A DNA stretch of 64,000 bases from Semisulcospira habei (lineage: Eukaryota; Mollusca; Gastropoda; Semisulcospiridae): positions 215,505,949 through 215,569,948 of the forward strand of contig BTPG01000003.1 of the NCBI GenBank assembly GCA_036245525.1. Direction: 5' to 3'. Position numbers and translations under genes: made by a program. Within the stretch, counting starts at the first letter, position 1, and each line of letters opens with the position of its first letter. Shown piece by piece: positions 9,777-20,250 of this stretch. The notes below the pieces were generated by a model. The model saw only the letters and a list, made by a program, of their open reading frames with translations. It made no database searches and was not told the DNA's origin.

Positions 9777-10290
9777 ATTTAAGTAAGTCAGGGGTCCTGT
9801 GACTGATGCAAAGTTTGGGATGAACTCCCGGTAGTAGTTCGCCAGGTTCATGAATGAGCGAACTTGCGTCTACTTCTTAGTCGTAGGTCGCAGGGCATCC
9901 CTGATCTTCCGCACGTTTTCGTCGTGTAGCCCCTTTATACCTTCGCTTAATCGGTACCCGATGAAGTCTATGTTGTCGGCCCCAAGAATGCACTTGCTCG
10001 GTCGGATGGTGAAATTTGCATCTGACAGACGTTGGAACAGATCTCGGAGGGCCTTGAGGTGATCCACCCAAGTTTTGGTATGGATTAAAAAATGTCATCC
10101 CAATAAAGACCACATTCTGCATAATTATCTTCCAGTGTCTTTTCAGTCCTCTCTTTAATGTGGCACCACTGGCGATTGGGTGCCTGATAGGCGGGGGCAG
10201 GGGATGTAACTGTTTGACTGTCCAGCGCTGTGATTCCCCTTGGTTTGAGTACATTTCTTGCAGCGCTAGCCTCACCTATTATTGTTTGTG
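9777..10290 (-). pseudogene. Gypsy-type pol remnant: RT core
   Basis: Minus frames give YWDDIF (catalytic box, followed by a stop), TKTWVDHLKALRDLFQRLSDANFTIRPSKCILGADNIDFIGYRL, then RKIRDALRPTTKK, a stop, and QVRSFMNLANYYREFIPNFA. These are the RT palm/thumb blocks of Ty3/Gypsy elements. Stops and frameshifts show decay. It continues, after the LINE, into the RNase H part at 8,439. Confidence 0.8.
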
Positions 10291-10632
10291 AGTACTTGTA
10301 TCTATAACTCGAGGCAAATTTGTATCGTTACATTGTTGTGTAATGTTCTGTGCATCTGCTGTGGGAAATCAGGGTATTTACCCGACCACATATAGTAGCG
10401 CACCTTCATGTTTGTGTATGTATGTCTCTCCTGCCTACTTCCTAAGTTCCGGAGAAAGACATGGGTTATATAAGAGACCTGATCCATTATTTTTAGAGGA
10501 TGAAAATGATCGTCTTATTCTATACCTGCGTATTTCTCTGTGGGCTGGCGATTGGGTGCCTGATAGGCGGGGGCAGGGAAAGTAACTGTTTGTCTGTCCA
10601 GCGCTGTGATTCCCCTTGGTTTGAGTACATGC
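10167..10632. repeat. ~90 bp direct repeat flanking a TATA-bearing segment
   Basis: 10,167-10,256 and 10,543-10,632 are near-identical (CTGGCGATTGGGTGCCTGAT ... CCCCTTGGTTTGAGTAC) with about four differences. Between them lies 286 bp with a TATA-like GGTTATATAAGAGACC at 10,465. This could be an LTR/leader duplication of the adjacent Gypsy element. The LTR ends are not resolved. 10,633-11,228 holds no recognisable gene. Confidence 0.7.
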
Positions 10633-11228
10633 ATGTGATTTGTCTGTTGTTGTGCTGGAGGCACCCCTCTTGTAAACACCTATGGTGCTCTTATTGTGAA
10701 CCAATGGAAGCTCCTAAAATGAAACAGTTTCATATTAGGAACAGTAATGGTGTACCTAGCCCTAGCTTTTATACTTTTCAACAAAGAAGGAATGCGGCAA
10801 CTGAATGATGTGACGTAAAACAGAAGACGGAAAACAAAATTGCGTAACAAGAGAGGTAGTCAAACGAAAATGACGTAAAATAAAAATGTCAATAACTCAG
10901 AGCGCATGAGAGAAAGATGGACACAGAGAATGTGTGGCACTCATGCATACATCCAGTGCAGTTGATGCAATAAAACACTTCACTTATGTAAACGCAGTAA
11001 ACATTGAGTGATATCGTTATTGCCACAACCCCCTCCAATACGGAGGTGGCAAAGATTTTCTTAGCCACCGTTAGATGCACAGATTCGAATGACTCCATGT
11101 GGCTGTCTGCTGCCTGTCAACTTGGCAATATTCTGCAGTTTTTGTCGTGTCGTTTGTATTTTTTGACTAAGTGTGCTGCTGGAGGACATGTTTACATTTA
11201 TTTCCCTCCTGATATACAGGGCATTATA

Positions 11229-12691
11229 GACGTCAGAAGAGCTGAATCAAGCTATGATAGCAATGCAGAATGGTAAGTTTGGCCTACGAGCTGCAGTCCG
11301 AGCTTATGGAGTACCATCCGCAAACCTTAGGCGGCATTTGCTTGGGTTAAACAAATATTTACCAGGCGGTACAAAACACCTTGGGAGATCTCCTGTTCTA
11401 CCACCTCACGTGGAAGTGAAGCTTGTACAATACATTTTAGAATGTGAAAGCAAATTGTTCGGCATCATCCGAGAAGCCGTAATGCAACTAGCATACGAAA
11501 TAGCAGAGAGAAATGGTCTCGGGCACTGCTTCAGGCCAGAGAAGAGATCAGCTGGCCGAAGATGGTTTACGCTTTTTCTGCAAAGACCCAAAGAAATATC
11601 TGTTCGGCAGCCTGAGTCTTTGGCCCGAGTGTCTGCATTCAATAAAGTGAATGTTGGAAATTTCTTTGACAAACTGGAACACTTGATCAATGAGCATGGT
11701 TTCGACGCAACCAGAATATACAACATGGACGAAAGTGGTGTTTCCACAGTACAGCGCAAGTGTCAGAATGTCCTTGCTCGGAAAGGAAAACGCCGTGTCG
11801 CCTCAGTCACCAGTGCTGAAAGGGAATATACCACTACTGCAGTGTGTTGTACTAGTGTTGAAAGGGGATACATCACTACTGCAGTGTGCTGTACTAGTGC
11901 CGCAGCGTTCTATGTTCCACCTTTGCTTATCTTCAAACGAATGCGCATGCATGTTGACCTGAGCGATGGTGCCCCACCCGGATGCGTCATAACCAACAAC
12001 GCATCCGGGTGGATGGACAAGAATAACTTCAGCACAAGGCTCCGTCATTTCATCGACGTTGTCAAGCCTTCACTTGACGGTCATGGATCTCACACAAAGA
12101 GTCTGGTTGCAATTGAAATGGCACGGGAACATGGTGTCATTATGCTGTCACTGCCACCTCACATGGCCCACAGGTTGCAGCCTCTTGACCTTACGTTGTT
12201 TGGCCCGATGCAGTCTTTCTATGTGACAGCTCAAGAATCTTGGCTGAGACAACACACGGGGAGAAAATAATGAACTTTCAGATTTCCCGCCTTTCCACAC
12301 TGCCTACATGAAAGCGGCTACCATGACCACAGCTGTCAACGGGTTCGCAAAGACTGGCATATGGCCGTGTGACAGGACCATCTTTGACGAGCACTGGTTG
12401 GATCAGGAGTCTCACTCGAAGAATCCCACATCATGGTCAGAGATCCTTGCACAAGCTGCCATGCTACCAGCTGCCGCTTCATCAGATATATCTTGCACTC
12501 CAGAGCCGCAGATGGAGTTGCTAACGCCACTGCACGATTTTCCCGAGATTCCGAGCACTCCAGAACCCTATGAGGATATGCCCAGTCTCCTCCAGTATTC
12601 TCCAGGGGCACCAGAAACACCTGTATACATATTCGGACACGACCAACCTCCAGCAAGGTTCACCAGGGGTGCATGGTACTTTAGATCGTAA
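11229..12691 (+). pseudogene. pogo/Tigger-type DDE transposase, frameshifted
   Basis: The frame runs from SEELNQAMIAMQNGKFGLRAAVRAYGVPSANLRRHL (psq-type helix-turn-helix) through a CENP-B-like second DNA-binding region (RRWFTLFLQRPKEISVRQPE) into a DDE domain. The catalytic blocks are YNMDESG, LDGHGSHTKS and LPPHMAHRLQPLD. There is a stop at 12,268; shifting one base at GAGAAAATAATG continues with AFHTAYMKAAT, NGFAKTGIWP and a Pro/Glu-rich C-terminal region to 12,691. A 42-bp in-frame tandem duplication (GYITTAVCCTSV twice) sits at 11,817-11,900, and the residues normally before the second Asp are deleted. Probably inactive. Confidence 0.85.
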
Positions 12692-13391
12692 CCAGGGCAT
12701 ATCCCGTCCATTGCAGTGCTCCCGGATTGAGACATTCAACTGAACCATCATGTCCAAGCCAGATGGACGTTGTTTCTTTCGTAGTGGTGTGATACACTTG
12801 AACCCTCCACTGCAAAGCGCGAGACGTGATGCAAATAAATATGTCTCTGATCCACTTTTAAAACTGCAGGAACAGTGCAAAGCAGACCCACAGAGGGTTC
12901 AGACCACTATTCTAAATTCCAGCATATGGAAGCATCAGTGAATTGTGACAGGCCAAGTCGCCCAGAACAGCAATTTGAATCACTGGAAGAGAGAATGTTG
13001 TTTATGTCGTCCCCAATCGCTTGTGTCGGTGAAATGGAAATATCCGCTGCGTGTGAAGGGCTTTAGAGGCCAATCCATGTCATTCAACCAGAAACTAACA
13101 CTGTTATCAAGTACAAAGATGCAAAGTTTTGTGATGAGACTCCTATCACATTTCTCTACAGAAGATTCGGCGACAACTCCGTCCGCTTTGACAGTATTGT
13201 TCCTTTCCTCCACGTCACCGTTCGAGCCGTTTCCTACACCTTCAGCTACTCCAGCTCAGAAACACAGACATGCAACAGAGTCAGAAGTGTTGACGTCTAC
13301 GCCATACTAGGAGAAACTGGCTGCTGCACAAACAAAAGTTACAGTGGCGGATGCAAAAAAAATCTCCGGATGAACCAATGCAATCAAACGT
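12692..13391 (+). other. interior of pogo element, no clear domain
   Basis: It lies between the transposase C-terminal region and the PHD-like finger. Several short frames are open, including 119 codons from 13,065 to 13,423, but none shows a recognisable motif. Confidence 0.4.
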
Positions 13392-13637
13392 GTGTCGAAA
13401 GGAAAGAGAAAATATTCCAGTGACACATCTGCGCACGGAAAGAGAAGAAAATATCAAACCAAAAGAAAGACTGTCGAAGACAGAACGTCTAACAGCTGGT
13501 TTTGTTTTCTGTGTGAAGACGCAAGGGAAGAGGACATGATTCAATGCTGCACATGTTGTCGCTGGGCACATGAAACTTGCGCAGGGACAAATGGTGTGAA
13601 ACACACGCAAGGGTATGTGTGCGATGAGTGTCAGTAA
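13392..13637 (+). pseudogene. PHD-type zinc finger end of pogo element
   Basis: It encodes a basic segment (KRRKYQTKRKTVED) and a C4HC3-like finger: CFLCEDAREEDMIQCCTCC, then WAHETC and YVCDEC, ending at TAA. In several invertebrate pogo/Tigger transposases the DDE domain is followed by a PHD finger of this form, so this is read as the C-terminus of the 11,229-12,691 gene, split off by frameshifts. Alternatively it is a separate exon of the transposon. Confidence 0.7.
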
Positions 13638-13639
13638 GT

Positions 13640-14640
13640 GCGGACACTAGCAGCAGTGCAATAATCGCACCCACCCCTGAAATACACACACGGATAACTT
13701 TGTCTCTACTTTTTTCTTTTTTTTTTTTTATGATTTCATTTGTTGCAAATATGTTGAAAATGTTGCCCGCTTTTGGAAAATGTTGCAATCGTTGAAAATG
13801 TTCAGAATTAAAACCGAATTGGATTTTTTCAATATTTGTTTGCCAAATTGTTGGAAATGTGCGAGACAGTTTGCTTTAAGCGATCTAATCCATGGCAGGT
13901 TTTATTACTAATATTTGCCGATACATAAGCTATCAATGTTGTATTGCCTCAGCTAAGACGTTTGTACCCTTCTTTTCACAATAATGTGAGTACGCACACT
14001 TATTAGAGTTGTTGCACTGGCATCGTAGCGTAACGCAAGGAACTTCCGCGTACAATAGAGAACAGTAGACACATATTTCATTTTGCGCCATTCAAACTGC
14101 ATAATTTACGCTAGCCCTTTTGTCCAGCATTATGATAAGACATACTAACAACATATATACAGGAGATACTGCGGCCAATTAACCCTTTACCGCCTGGAGC
14201 AGGTCGCTTTAAAGACAGTATCCGCCTAAAGCATTTTAGTGGTACAAAGTTTCGCCTATATGGGGTAAACGAGATTCATGTGCCAACACTTTGTGCCACT
14301 ACCACGCATTTCAGACGTGACATGCGCAAAAATTAATTTGCGTCCACACCGTAGCTGAAACCGGGGTCAATTTGAAATTTTGTTGTATTCACATAGCTCT
14401 AAGCAGGCAAAATACATGTAGTATGACCAGCATCGTCTTTTGTTAGAGTTGTAAAGTTTTCGATGGACAAAAAAACGTGTTTTTTTTTTTGCTTGTTTGT
14501 TTGTTTTTTGCTTAGATATGGACATTTCCCACACATCGTTTCACTTTGCCTGACCTGTGACTTGTGACCTCTTAGAGGGGCCAATCACATTATTCTGATT
14601 AGGTAGTCTGATCACTAACCTTATTTCTGCGATTTGTATT
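13640..14640. other. AT-rich stretch without recognisable gene
   Basis: No coding region is supported. At 14,180 TTAACCCTTTACCGCC resembles a piggyBac-type terminus next to its TTAA target, but a partner end was not found. A T10 tract lies near 14,480. Confidence 0.5.
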
Positions 14641-14647
14641 GCAGCGT

Positions 14648-14690
14648 TCACACACACACACAAACACACACACACACACACTCACACAAA

Positions 14691-14738
<48 letters not shown>

Positions 14739-14747
14739 CACACACAG
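14648..14747. repeat. (CA)n microsatellite
   Basis: Interrupted CA dinucleotide tract of about 100 bp with AAAC and TCAC interruptions. Confidence 0.95.
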
Positions 14748-14912
14748 TCACACTTATTCTCACTTCTCATGAACATTGACCTCAACAACAGATTAACTAT
14801 GATGCTCTGTGCCCAAAGTGTTGTCTAACAGTTATCTCCGTGCGAAGTTTCAAGTTACAGTTTGCATTAGCATCTGAGAAAATGAATGTAGTTTTATTTT
14901 AAAGAATTATTG

Positions 14913-15301
14913 ATTGATTGTACATTGCTTAACGTCCCGACAGCAACAAGGCTTTCTCATGACGTGCCTGCACTGCTTGTGAAAAAAAAAATAACCAACT
15001 AAACAGAACATTGAATGTATGTCGCCAGCCGGTCAAACACATTAAATAAACCTAACACATGGGGCCTAAATAAAGCTAAGACCATTTAGCAACACACATC
15101 CAATATCAAGAGCTACAGGCAGTGCAGACAGTAGGGAGAGTTTAAAAAAGGCAAATACAGGTGAATGGACCTCGGGTAGACAGAAACACATGCCCCAGAA
15201 TAGAGAGAAAAACCCACCCTGTGGGGCTGACCAGGGTGACCCTGGGAACTAAAAAATACCTAACCCCACCCAAGTCCCCCAGGGCAGACCCGGGTGGGGT
15301 G
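14913..15301 (-). mobile_element. SINE-like retroposon, copy 1
   Basis: About 390 bp, read minus from a CCCACCCGGGTCTGCCCTGG head to a GTTAAGCAATGTACAATCAA tail. It is flanked by AAGAATTATTGA and AAGAAATATTGA, a probable 12-bp target duplication with one mismatch. Four copies occur in the window. Insertion with duplications and a simple (AATC)n tail argues for LINE-driven retroposition; no tRNA promoter boxes were recognised in the head. Confidence 0.75.
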
Positions 15302-15879
15302 AAGAAATATTGACCTTTGTGACCTTGACCTTATTGAGGTCAGTTTAATGGGCACGAGTTGAAGGGGTTTATCACTTAGCACCATTCTGCCAATTGTGAA
15401 GTCTGTGGCTTTAATGGTCTTACAGAAATGTCAACGTCAATTTTTCTTGAGGAATGGCGGGATGCGCGAGGGATGGTGAATGGATGGACAGACGACGGAT
15501 GGCTCATTATATGGAAGTCACATTGCTATGGTACGTAAGTCTGCGATGTGTGGAAAACAGTTTTTAAACCTTACATTTCCTGCATTATGTACTATAGCAT
15601 GAAAAACATACAATTTCACACTGTTTCATAATAGGAGACCTGGTGTTTCATATTAGGCACACTGTGCCTTATATGATACAAATTGTCTTTTTTTTTTCAA
15701 ACCGAAACTGCGTCTATGCCGTTTTGACTTTTGATTTTTGGCTTTGTCCTAAGACGCATCACCACATCTTCTATCGAAGTACAGTGTCAGATTGATTCCA
15801 TCTTTCTTTGGACGGGCGCTGGAGACGATTTTCCTTAAGTGTTTCATACATGGGTCTCCTCCCCTAGACAGGAAAGCTC
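15302..15879. other. diverged dispersed repeats, no gene
   Basis: 15,395-15,440 repeats the TGAAGTCTGTGGCTTTAATGG core that is also near 2,860, 26,745, 28,725 and 47,180. Nothing coding is seen in the rest. Confidence 0.4.
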
Positions 15880-16466
15880 TAGTAGCGGCGCGATTATTCT
15901 AGTCACCTCAGAAATGACGTCAAATTTGTTCAATAGACATGTTAGTAACATTTTGCAAGATTTATGGTATGCGTCTAGATGTCAGCGGTAGACTGTAGAT
16001 AAATGTACAGTGTTCTTTTTAATGAATATTAATGAGTTTGGGTAACGTTTTCTTTTCCGATTGGTTGAGTTGTGTAATTTGCTAGATTGTTCTGGAAATC
16101 TGTAATAGTATACAAGAGCGTGTTAGGAAATATGTGTGTACATTGTATAAGAGACGCAGTGTGTCAAAAGTGTTGATGTATTGTAAAGGAGACAGTGTAT
16201 CAGTGTTGGTGCATTGTATGGGAGACGCAGTGAATCAGAAATGTGGATGCATTGTACGAGACAGTGTACCAACGTGTGGATGCATTTGTGAACGCATTGT
16301 GCTAAGAGTGCATCGTGAGAATAAAATATTGTTGGAACTGTTACTCCTGTGTGGTCTACATCCTTGTGCCACGTGTGACGAGTGGCAGCTGAGTGATGTT
16401 TCTTTACAAGAACCCTACGTGAGAGCGTCTGGTGTGATTGCATCATACTACGACTACCACGTAACA
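15880..16466 (+). mobile_element. 5'-truncated LTR of the TGTTACG family
   Basis: It matches, in inverted orientation, the solo LTR halves at 48,652-49,183: the shared segments are GGCGCGATTRTTCTAG, AATGAATATTAATGA, a TATA-like region near 16,110 and GAGAATAAAATATTGTTGGAACTG (poly(A) signal at 16,319). It ends CACGTAACA at 16,466, matching the family's 3' terminus. The middle contains imperfect ~40-bp repeats around TGTGGATGCATTGTA. Its 5' start was not found. Confidence 0.75.
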
Positions 16467-16580
16467 CTCATACACGGACAACACTCCAAACACCTCCAGT
16501 AGGCATACATCCTCTTGAGCTCAGAGGGCTCATAAGGATCCCTGCCTCTTGGAGATGTTTGGCGCGTTGTCTATGCTACT

Positions 16581-16840
16581 CAGGGGCGGATCCACAAAAT
16601 GGGAGGGGTGGGGGGCCAACCTTTTGTTTGCGACATACAAACTCATACAAAAGGCCTCCCCGACACTAGTCCATGCTTCCAGGGGCCGAAAAAAAATCAA
16701 AAAGAGGAGGGGGTAGGGAGGGGGGTCCAAACACTCCCAAAAGGGACTTTGTTATAGCATTTTAAAAGAATTTGGGGTGGGGGGGGAGGGGGCGGAAACC
16801 CTGTAACCCCCCCCCCCCTCCTCTCCCCACATCCGCCTCT
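16581..16840. mobile_element. hAT-like MITE near the third Ig exon
   Basis: The left end CAGGGGCGGATCCAC and the right end (reverse complement AGAGGCGGATGTGGGG) form an imperfect inverted repeat typical of molluscan hAT-type MITEs. GCTACT flanks it at 16,575-16,580 and 16,841-16,846 as target duplication. The interior is G/C-run rich. Related sequence without clear ends lies at 26,410-27,090. It sits 110 bp from the Ig3 exon. Confidence 0.65.
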
Positions 16841-16950
16841 GCTACTGGTACACACTGGCTAGCAAGAGCGATTTCGCTGGCCTTCGTTGTCAGCAATCGG
16901 TCGGTGTGAATGCAAGCTCACTATCGCTGTTACGCGGCTACGTCACTTAC

Positions 16951-17289
16951 AATCAGCTGTGATGTTGATAGTCTTGGAATGGCTCCCATTGGAGTTCTTG
17001 GTGTAGCAGCGGAACGTGTGGTTAGTCTGACACACAGCGGGGGACATGACGGTGTACACCTTCTGCCGGCGGTAAAGACCTTCAGATACATCCACATATT
17101 TGACCTGCTTGACCTCTCTGGCAGCCGAGCCAGAATCTGTTGCGTCTGTCACGAGGAATACGTCAACATACGGCTTTGGGTCTCCAATCGCTAGGCAGTC
17201 CAGTTTAAAGGGTTCATTGGTTTTGTCTGTGACAAGGTCTGAATCTCTGCCTTCAACCTGCAGGCGCTTCACGCGAGCTATCCCGGTCC
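16951..17289 (-). CDS. receptor gene, third Ig-like domain exon
   Basis: The acceptor is ATGCTTTCAG before 17,289 and the donor is GATT|GTAAGT at 16,950, a near-consensus site. The 339 bases (113 codons) are phase 1-1. It encodes an Ig-like fold: FKLDCLAIGDPKP with the first core Cys, and HTFRCYTKNSNGSHSKTINIT with the second Cys in an F(R)CY strand-F motif. The usual strand-C Trp is missing. Two to three N-glycosylation sequons (NGS, NIT, NHT) fit an extracellular domain. It is the membrane-proximal Ig and is followed by the transmembrane exon. Confidence 0.88.
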
Positions 17290-17333
17290 CTGAAAGCATA
17301 CGCATTAGATGTTATTGCAAGCCGCTCTCGCTC

Positions 17334-17396
17334 CTACCCAGTGCGGAAAGGCCATCGTGCCGACGTCGGCCCGATGGCCTTTTGCACATTGGGTAG
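17334..17396. repeat. 63-bp palindromic element beside Ig3 exon
   Basis: CTACCCAGTGCGGAAAGGCC... is mirrored by ...GGCCTTTTGCACATTGGGTAG around the perfect centre GCCGACGTCGGC. The arms are about 25 bp with few mismatches. It lies 45 bp upstream (in gene sense) of the Ig3 exon. A half copy lies at 47,928-47,966, about 30 bp past the Ig2 exon. Confidence 0.8.
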
Positions 17397-17639
17397 TAAG
17401 AACAGCTGACAATGTTTTGTGTGGTTTTTGGGTTTTTTTCACATGCGGTGGAAGGTTAGCCTGAGACAGGGCACATGACAATCGGTTTTGAATGACAATT
17501 TAACCCGTTCATTGCTAGCTGACGCAGACTGTGTTCCTACACTTTTCGATAATTAAACACAAACAAGGAAGGCAAAGACCTTATGGCTCACGTGTATGAC
17601 CAATCCACATGATAAGTGTGACCTTTCTGTGTTCATGTG

Positions 17640-18579
17640 TGTTACGTGGTAGAATCGTAGTCGTAGTAAAATAACCACACCAGACGCACACACGTAAGGT
17701 TCTTTTTAAATAAACCTCATTCAGCTGCAATCCGTCACACGTGGCTTAAGGATGTAGACAATACTGGAGTAACAGTTCTAACAATATTTTTATTCAGCGA
17801 TGCGATATCCACACAATGCAATTCCAAATGCACAAATACTGATAAAATATCTTCTCAGCAAAATGTCCACACTTTGACACAATGCGTCTCTCATACAATG
17901 TACATCATCAATCACTGCATAACTCCGTCAGTGACAATGAAGCACGATATCTTGCGTAGCGCTCTCTCAATGTCAATGTGCTTTTCGATACACTACAATT
18001 ATACAATTGAAGACTGTACCGACGCTGTTACATCGCAATTTTACAACTGAACAATGTACGACACGCGCTTCCTAATACGATCTTTTATAGTGGTATGTTT
18101 TCCAGAACAATCTAGCAAATTTGGACAACACAACCAATCAGAACAAAATACGTAACTAAAACTCATAAATATTAAAGAGGAAAAATTACACCAGAATAAT
18201 CTACAAAAATCTGGCTGCTATTTTCAGCCCCTATGTTGGGAAATCCCCGCGCGTCATGACTTCACGCATGAGCACACTAGACAGGTCACGACCTCCCCGA
18301 ATCTTCCGGAAGTTTCAAGATTCCGCCAAATGCATAGTGACCGGTCACTTCACGCGCGCAGAAAACAATGGTGATTACTCGAGCAGTTTCTAGACTCTTC
18401 GGGATTCAACTCCGTGTGTCAAAGGATAATCGATTCTGCACTACGCGTGAACGATAGTGAAACTTACTGAAGAGGTACCTGATTCGTAATCATGATAGCT
18501 CAAATAAAGCATCGGATCGCCGTTACGTACGATCAACACATGTACGCTCTCACAGAACAACACAACCACATTCGTTACA
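17640..18579 (-). mobile_element. complete solo LTR, TGTTACG family
   Basis: 940 bp, read minus from TGTAACGAATGTGG at 18,579 to ..CCACGTAACA at 17,640, with TG..CA ends and a short inverted repeat. An exact five-base duplication ATGTG flanks it at 17,635-17,639 and 18,580-18,584, proving a solo LTR insertion. It contains a poly(A) signal (AATAAAAATATTG, minus, near 17,790). Other family members are at 7,101-7,643, 15,880-16,466 and 48,652-49,183 with 60,342-60,432. Confidence 0.9.
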
Positions 18580-18589
18580 ATGTGTCTAA

Positions 18590-18845
18590 ACTTTTCTCTC
18601 TTTTGGGTGAAAAACTGGCGTTTTCCCGTGAGGTTTCTGCAGGAAACAACCAGTAAACCTACTGGCTGGGTTAGATGTTGTCTTACATGTTTGACAAGGG
18701 AGAGTCACGGGAATAAAACGCCTCCGTTATTTTGCACAACTGACAGAAAAACGTGTTGGTTCGGTGTATCAGCGTGAGGAAGTAGTGTGGAGTTGAGCGT
18801 GTGATTCAGGTGTGATAGTGAGAGCGTGTGGGTGGAAGCAGAGCC
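18590..18845 (-). mobile_element. fragment of the Ngaro-like B repeat
   Basis: In inverted orientation it matches the B1 repeat of the element at 29,501-34,926 (GGAAACAACCAGTAAACCTA, AATAAAACGCCTCCGTTATT, GAGGAAGTAGTGTGGAGTTG). It is a truncated relative with no coding part. Confidence 0.75.
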
Positions 18846-18855
18846 GAACTGAGCG

Positions 18856-20250
18856 TTGCACGACAAAACGGAAGCCATGCTGGTAGGCACTCGCACCGTC
18901 TCTCAGGATGAAGTCCTCAAGACCATAAAGTCCATGCCCTTCAAAACCTGCGAACTTGACCCCCTCCCAGCTTCTCTCTACCGTGACGGCCTTCCAAAAC
19001 TTCTACCCTTCATTACCGACATCATCAACGCATCTCTAGAAAACGGCTCCGTCCCTGATATCATCAAGTCCGCCATCGTCCGTCCTCTCCTCAAAAAACA
19101 CAACCTCGACCCAAACGAACTCAAGAACTATCGCCCAGTCTCCAATCTCTCTTTCCTGTCCAAGCTTCTTGAGAAGGTTGTTCTCAACCAGCTCAACCTC
19201 CATCTCACCGACAACAACCTCCTCAGTCCATTCCAGTCTGCCTATCGCAAACATCACAGCACTGAAACAGCCCTTCTACATATCTTAAACGAGCTGCTTC
19301 TCTCCACTGACTCTGGCAACATCTCCCTTCTTACACTACTCGATCTCTCTGCCCCCTTTGACACAATAGACCACTCTATCCTCCTCCACCGACTCCACCA
19401 CTCCTTCGGCATCACTGACTCTGCTCACTCCTGGTTTCTCTCCTACCTCTCTGACAGACAGCAGTCCGTCACCGTCAACGGCGTCTTTTCCAACCCGGTA
19501 ACGCTCTCCTGCGGAGTTCCACAGGGATCCGTCCTGGGCCCGGTCCTTTTCACACTCTACACCTCTCCTCTGTCCAACATCAACCAGTCTCACCGCATAC
19601 ACCACCACCTCTACGCTGACGACTCACAACTGCAAGACAAAGACAAACTCGACAACACTCAGTCACTACTGACTCGCACGGCTGACTGCTACGAAGACGT
19701 GAAAAACTGGATGACAGCAAACAAGCTAAAGCTGAACGACGACAAAACGGAAGCCATGCTGGTAGGCACTCGACAAAAACTCTCACAGCTCCCTCCCTCT
19801 CTCCACCTTCAACTCGATAGCACCCCCATCTCCCTCTCTGACTCGGCCAAGAACCTCGGCGTCATCCTCGATTCCTCTCTGTCCATGACCAGCTTCGTCT
19901 CCGCCACGACCCAGGCATGCTATTTCCACCTTCGCCGCATCAGTCAGATCAGAAAATACCTCACTACCGAAGCTGCCACCAAACTTGCTGTCTCTCTCAT
20001 CTTATCTCGCATCGACTATTGCAACTCTCTCCTTTCCGGTCTCCCTCACTCCACCATCTTCACTCTCCAACGCGTCCAGAACAATGCTGCCCGCCTCGTC
20101 CTCAGAAAGAAAAAATCCGACCACATCACACCCCTGCTCAAACTCCTTCACTGGCTCCCCATCCCCCAACGCATCCAATACAAAGTTCTGTCTCTCTGCT
20201 ACAAATCCCTGAACAACTGCGCTCCTGCCTATCTCTCCAACTTACTTCAC
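18856..20250 (+). pseudogene. CR1-like LINE ORF2, 5' part
   Basis: The open frame contains the full RT: SPFQSAYRKHHSTETALL, LDLSAPFDTIDHSILLHRL (catalytic Asp present), GVPQGSVLGPVLFTLY, HLYADDSQL (YADD), NKLKLNDDKTEAML, then NNAARLVLRKKKSDHITPLLKLLHWLP and APAYLSNLLH. No endonuclease domain is present; the copy is 5' truncated. A 32-nt block of its own interior (GACAAAACGGAAGCCATGCT..., from 19,741) is repeated at its 5' start. The frame is interrupted by the RTE-like LINE at 20,251 and resumes at 24,192. Confidence 0.9.

Noticed and set aside
13065..13423. 119-codon open stretch with Cys-rich end inside the pogo element
   Set aside because: No start codon, no recognisable family, and it overlaps the frame that leads into the PHD finger.
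14180..14200. piggyBac terminus TTAACCCTTTACCGCC
   Set aside because: No inverted partner end with a second TTAA was found nearby.
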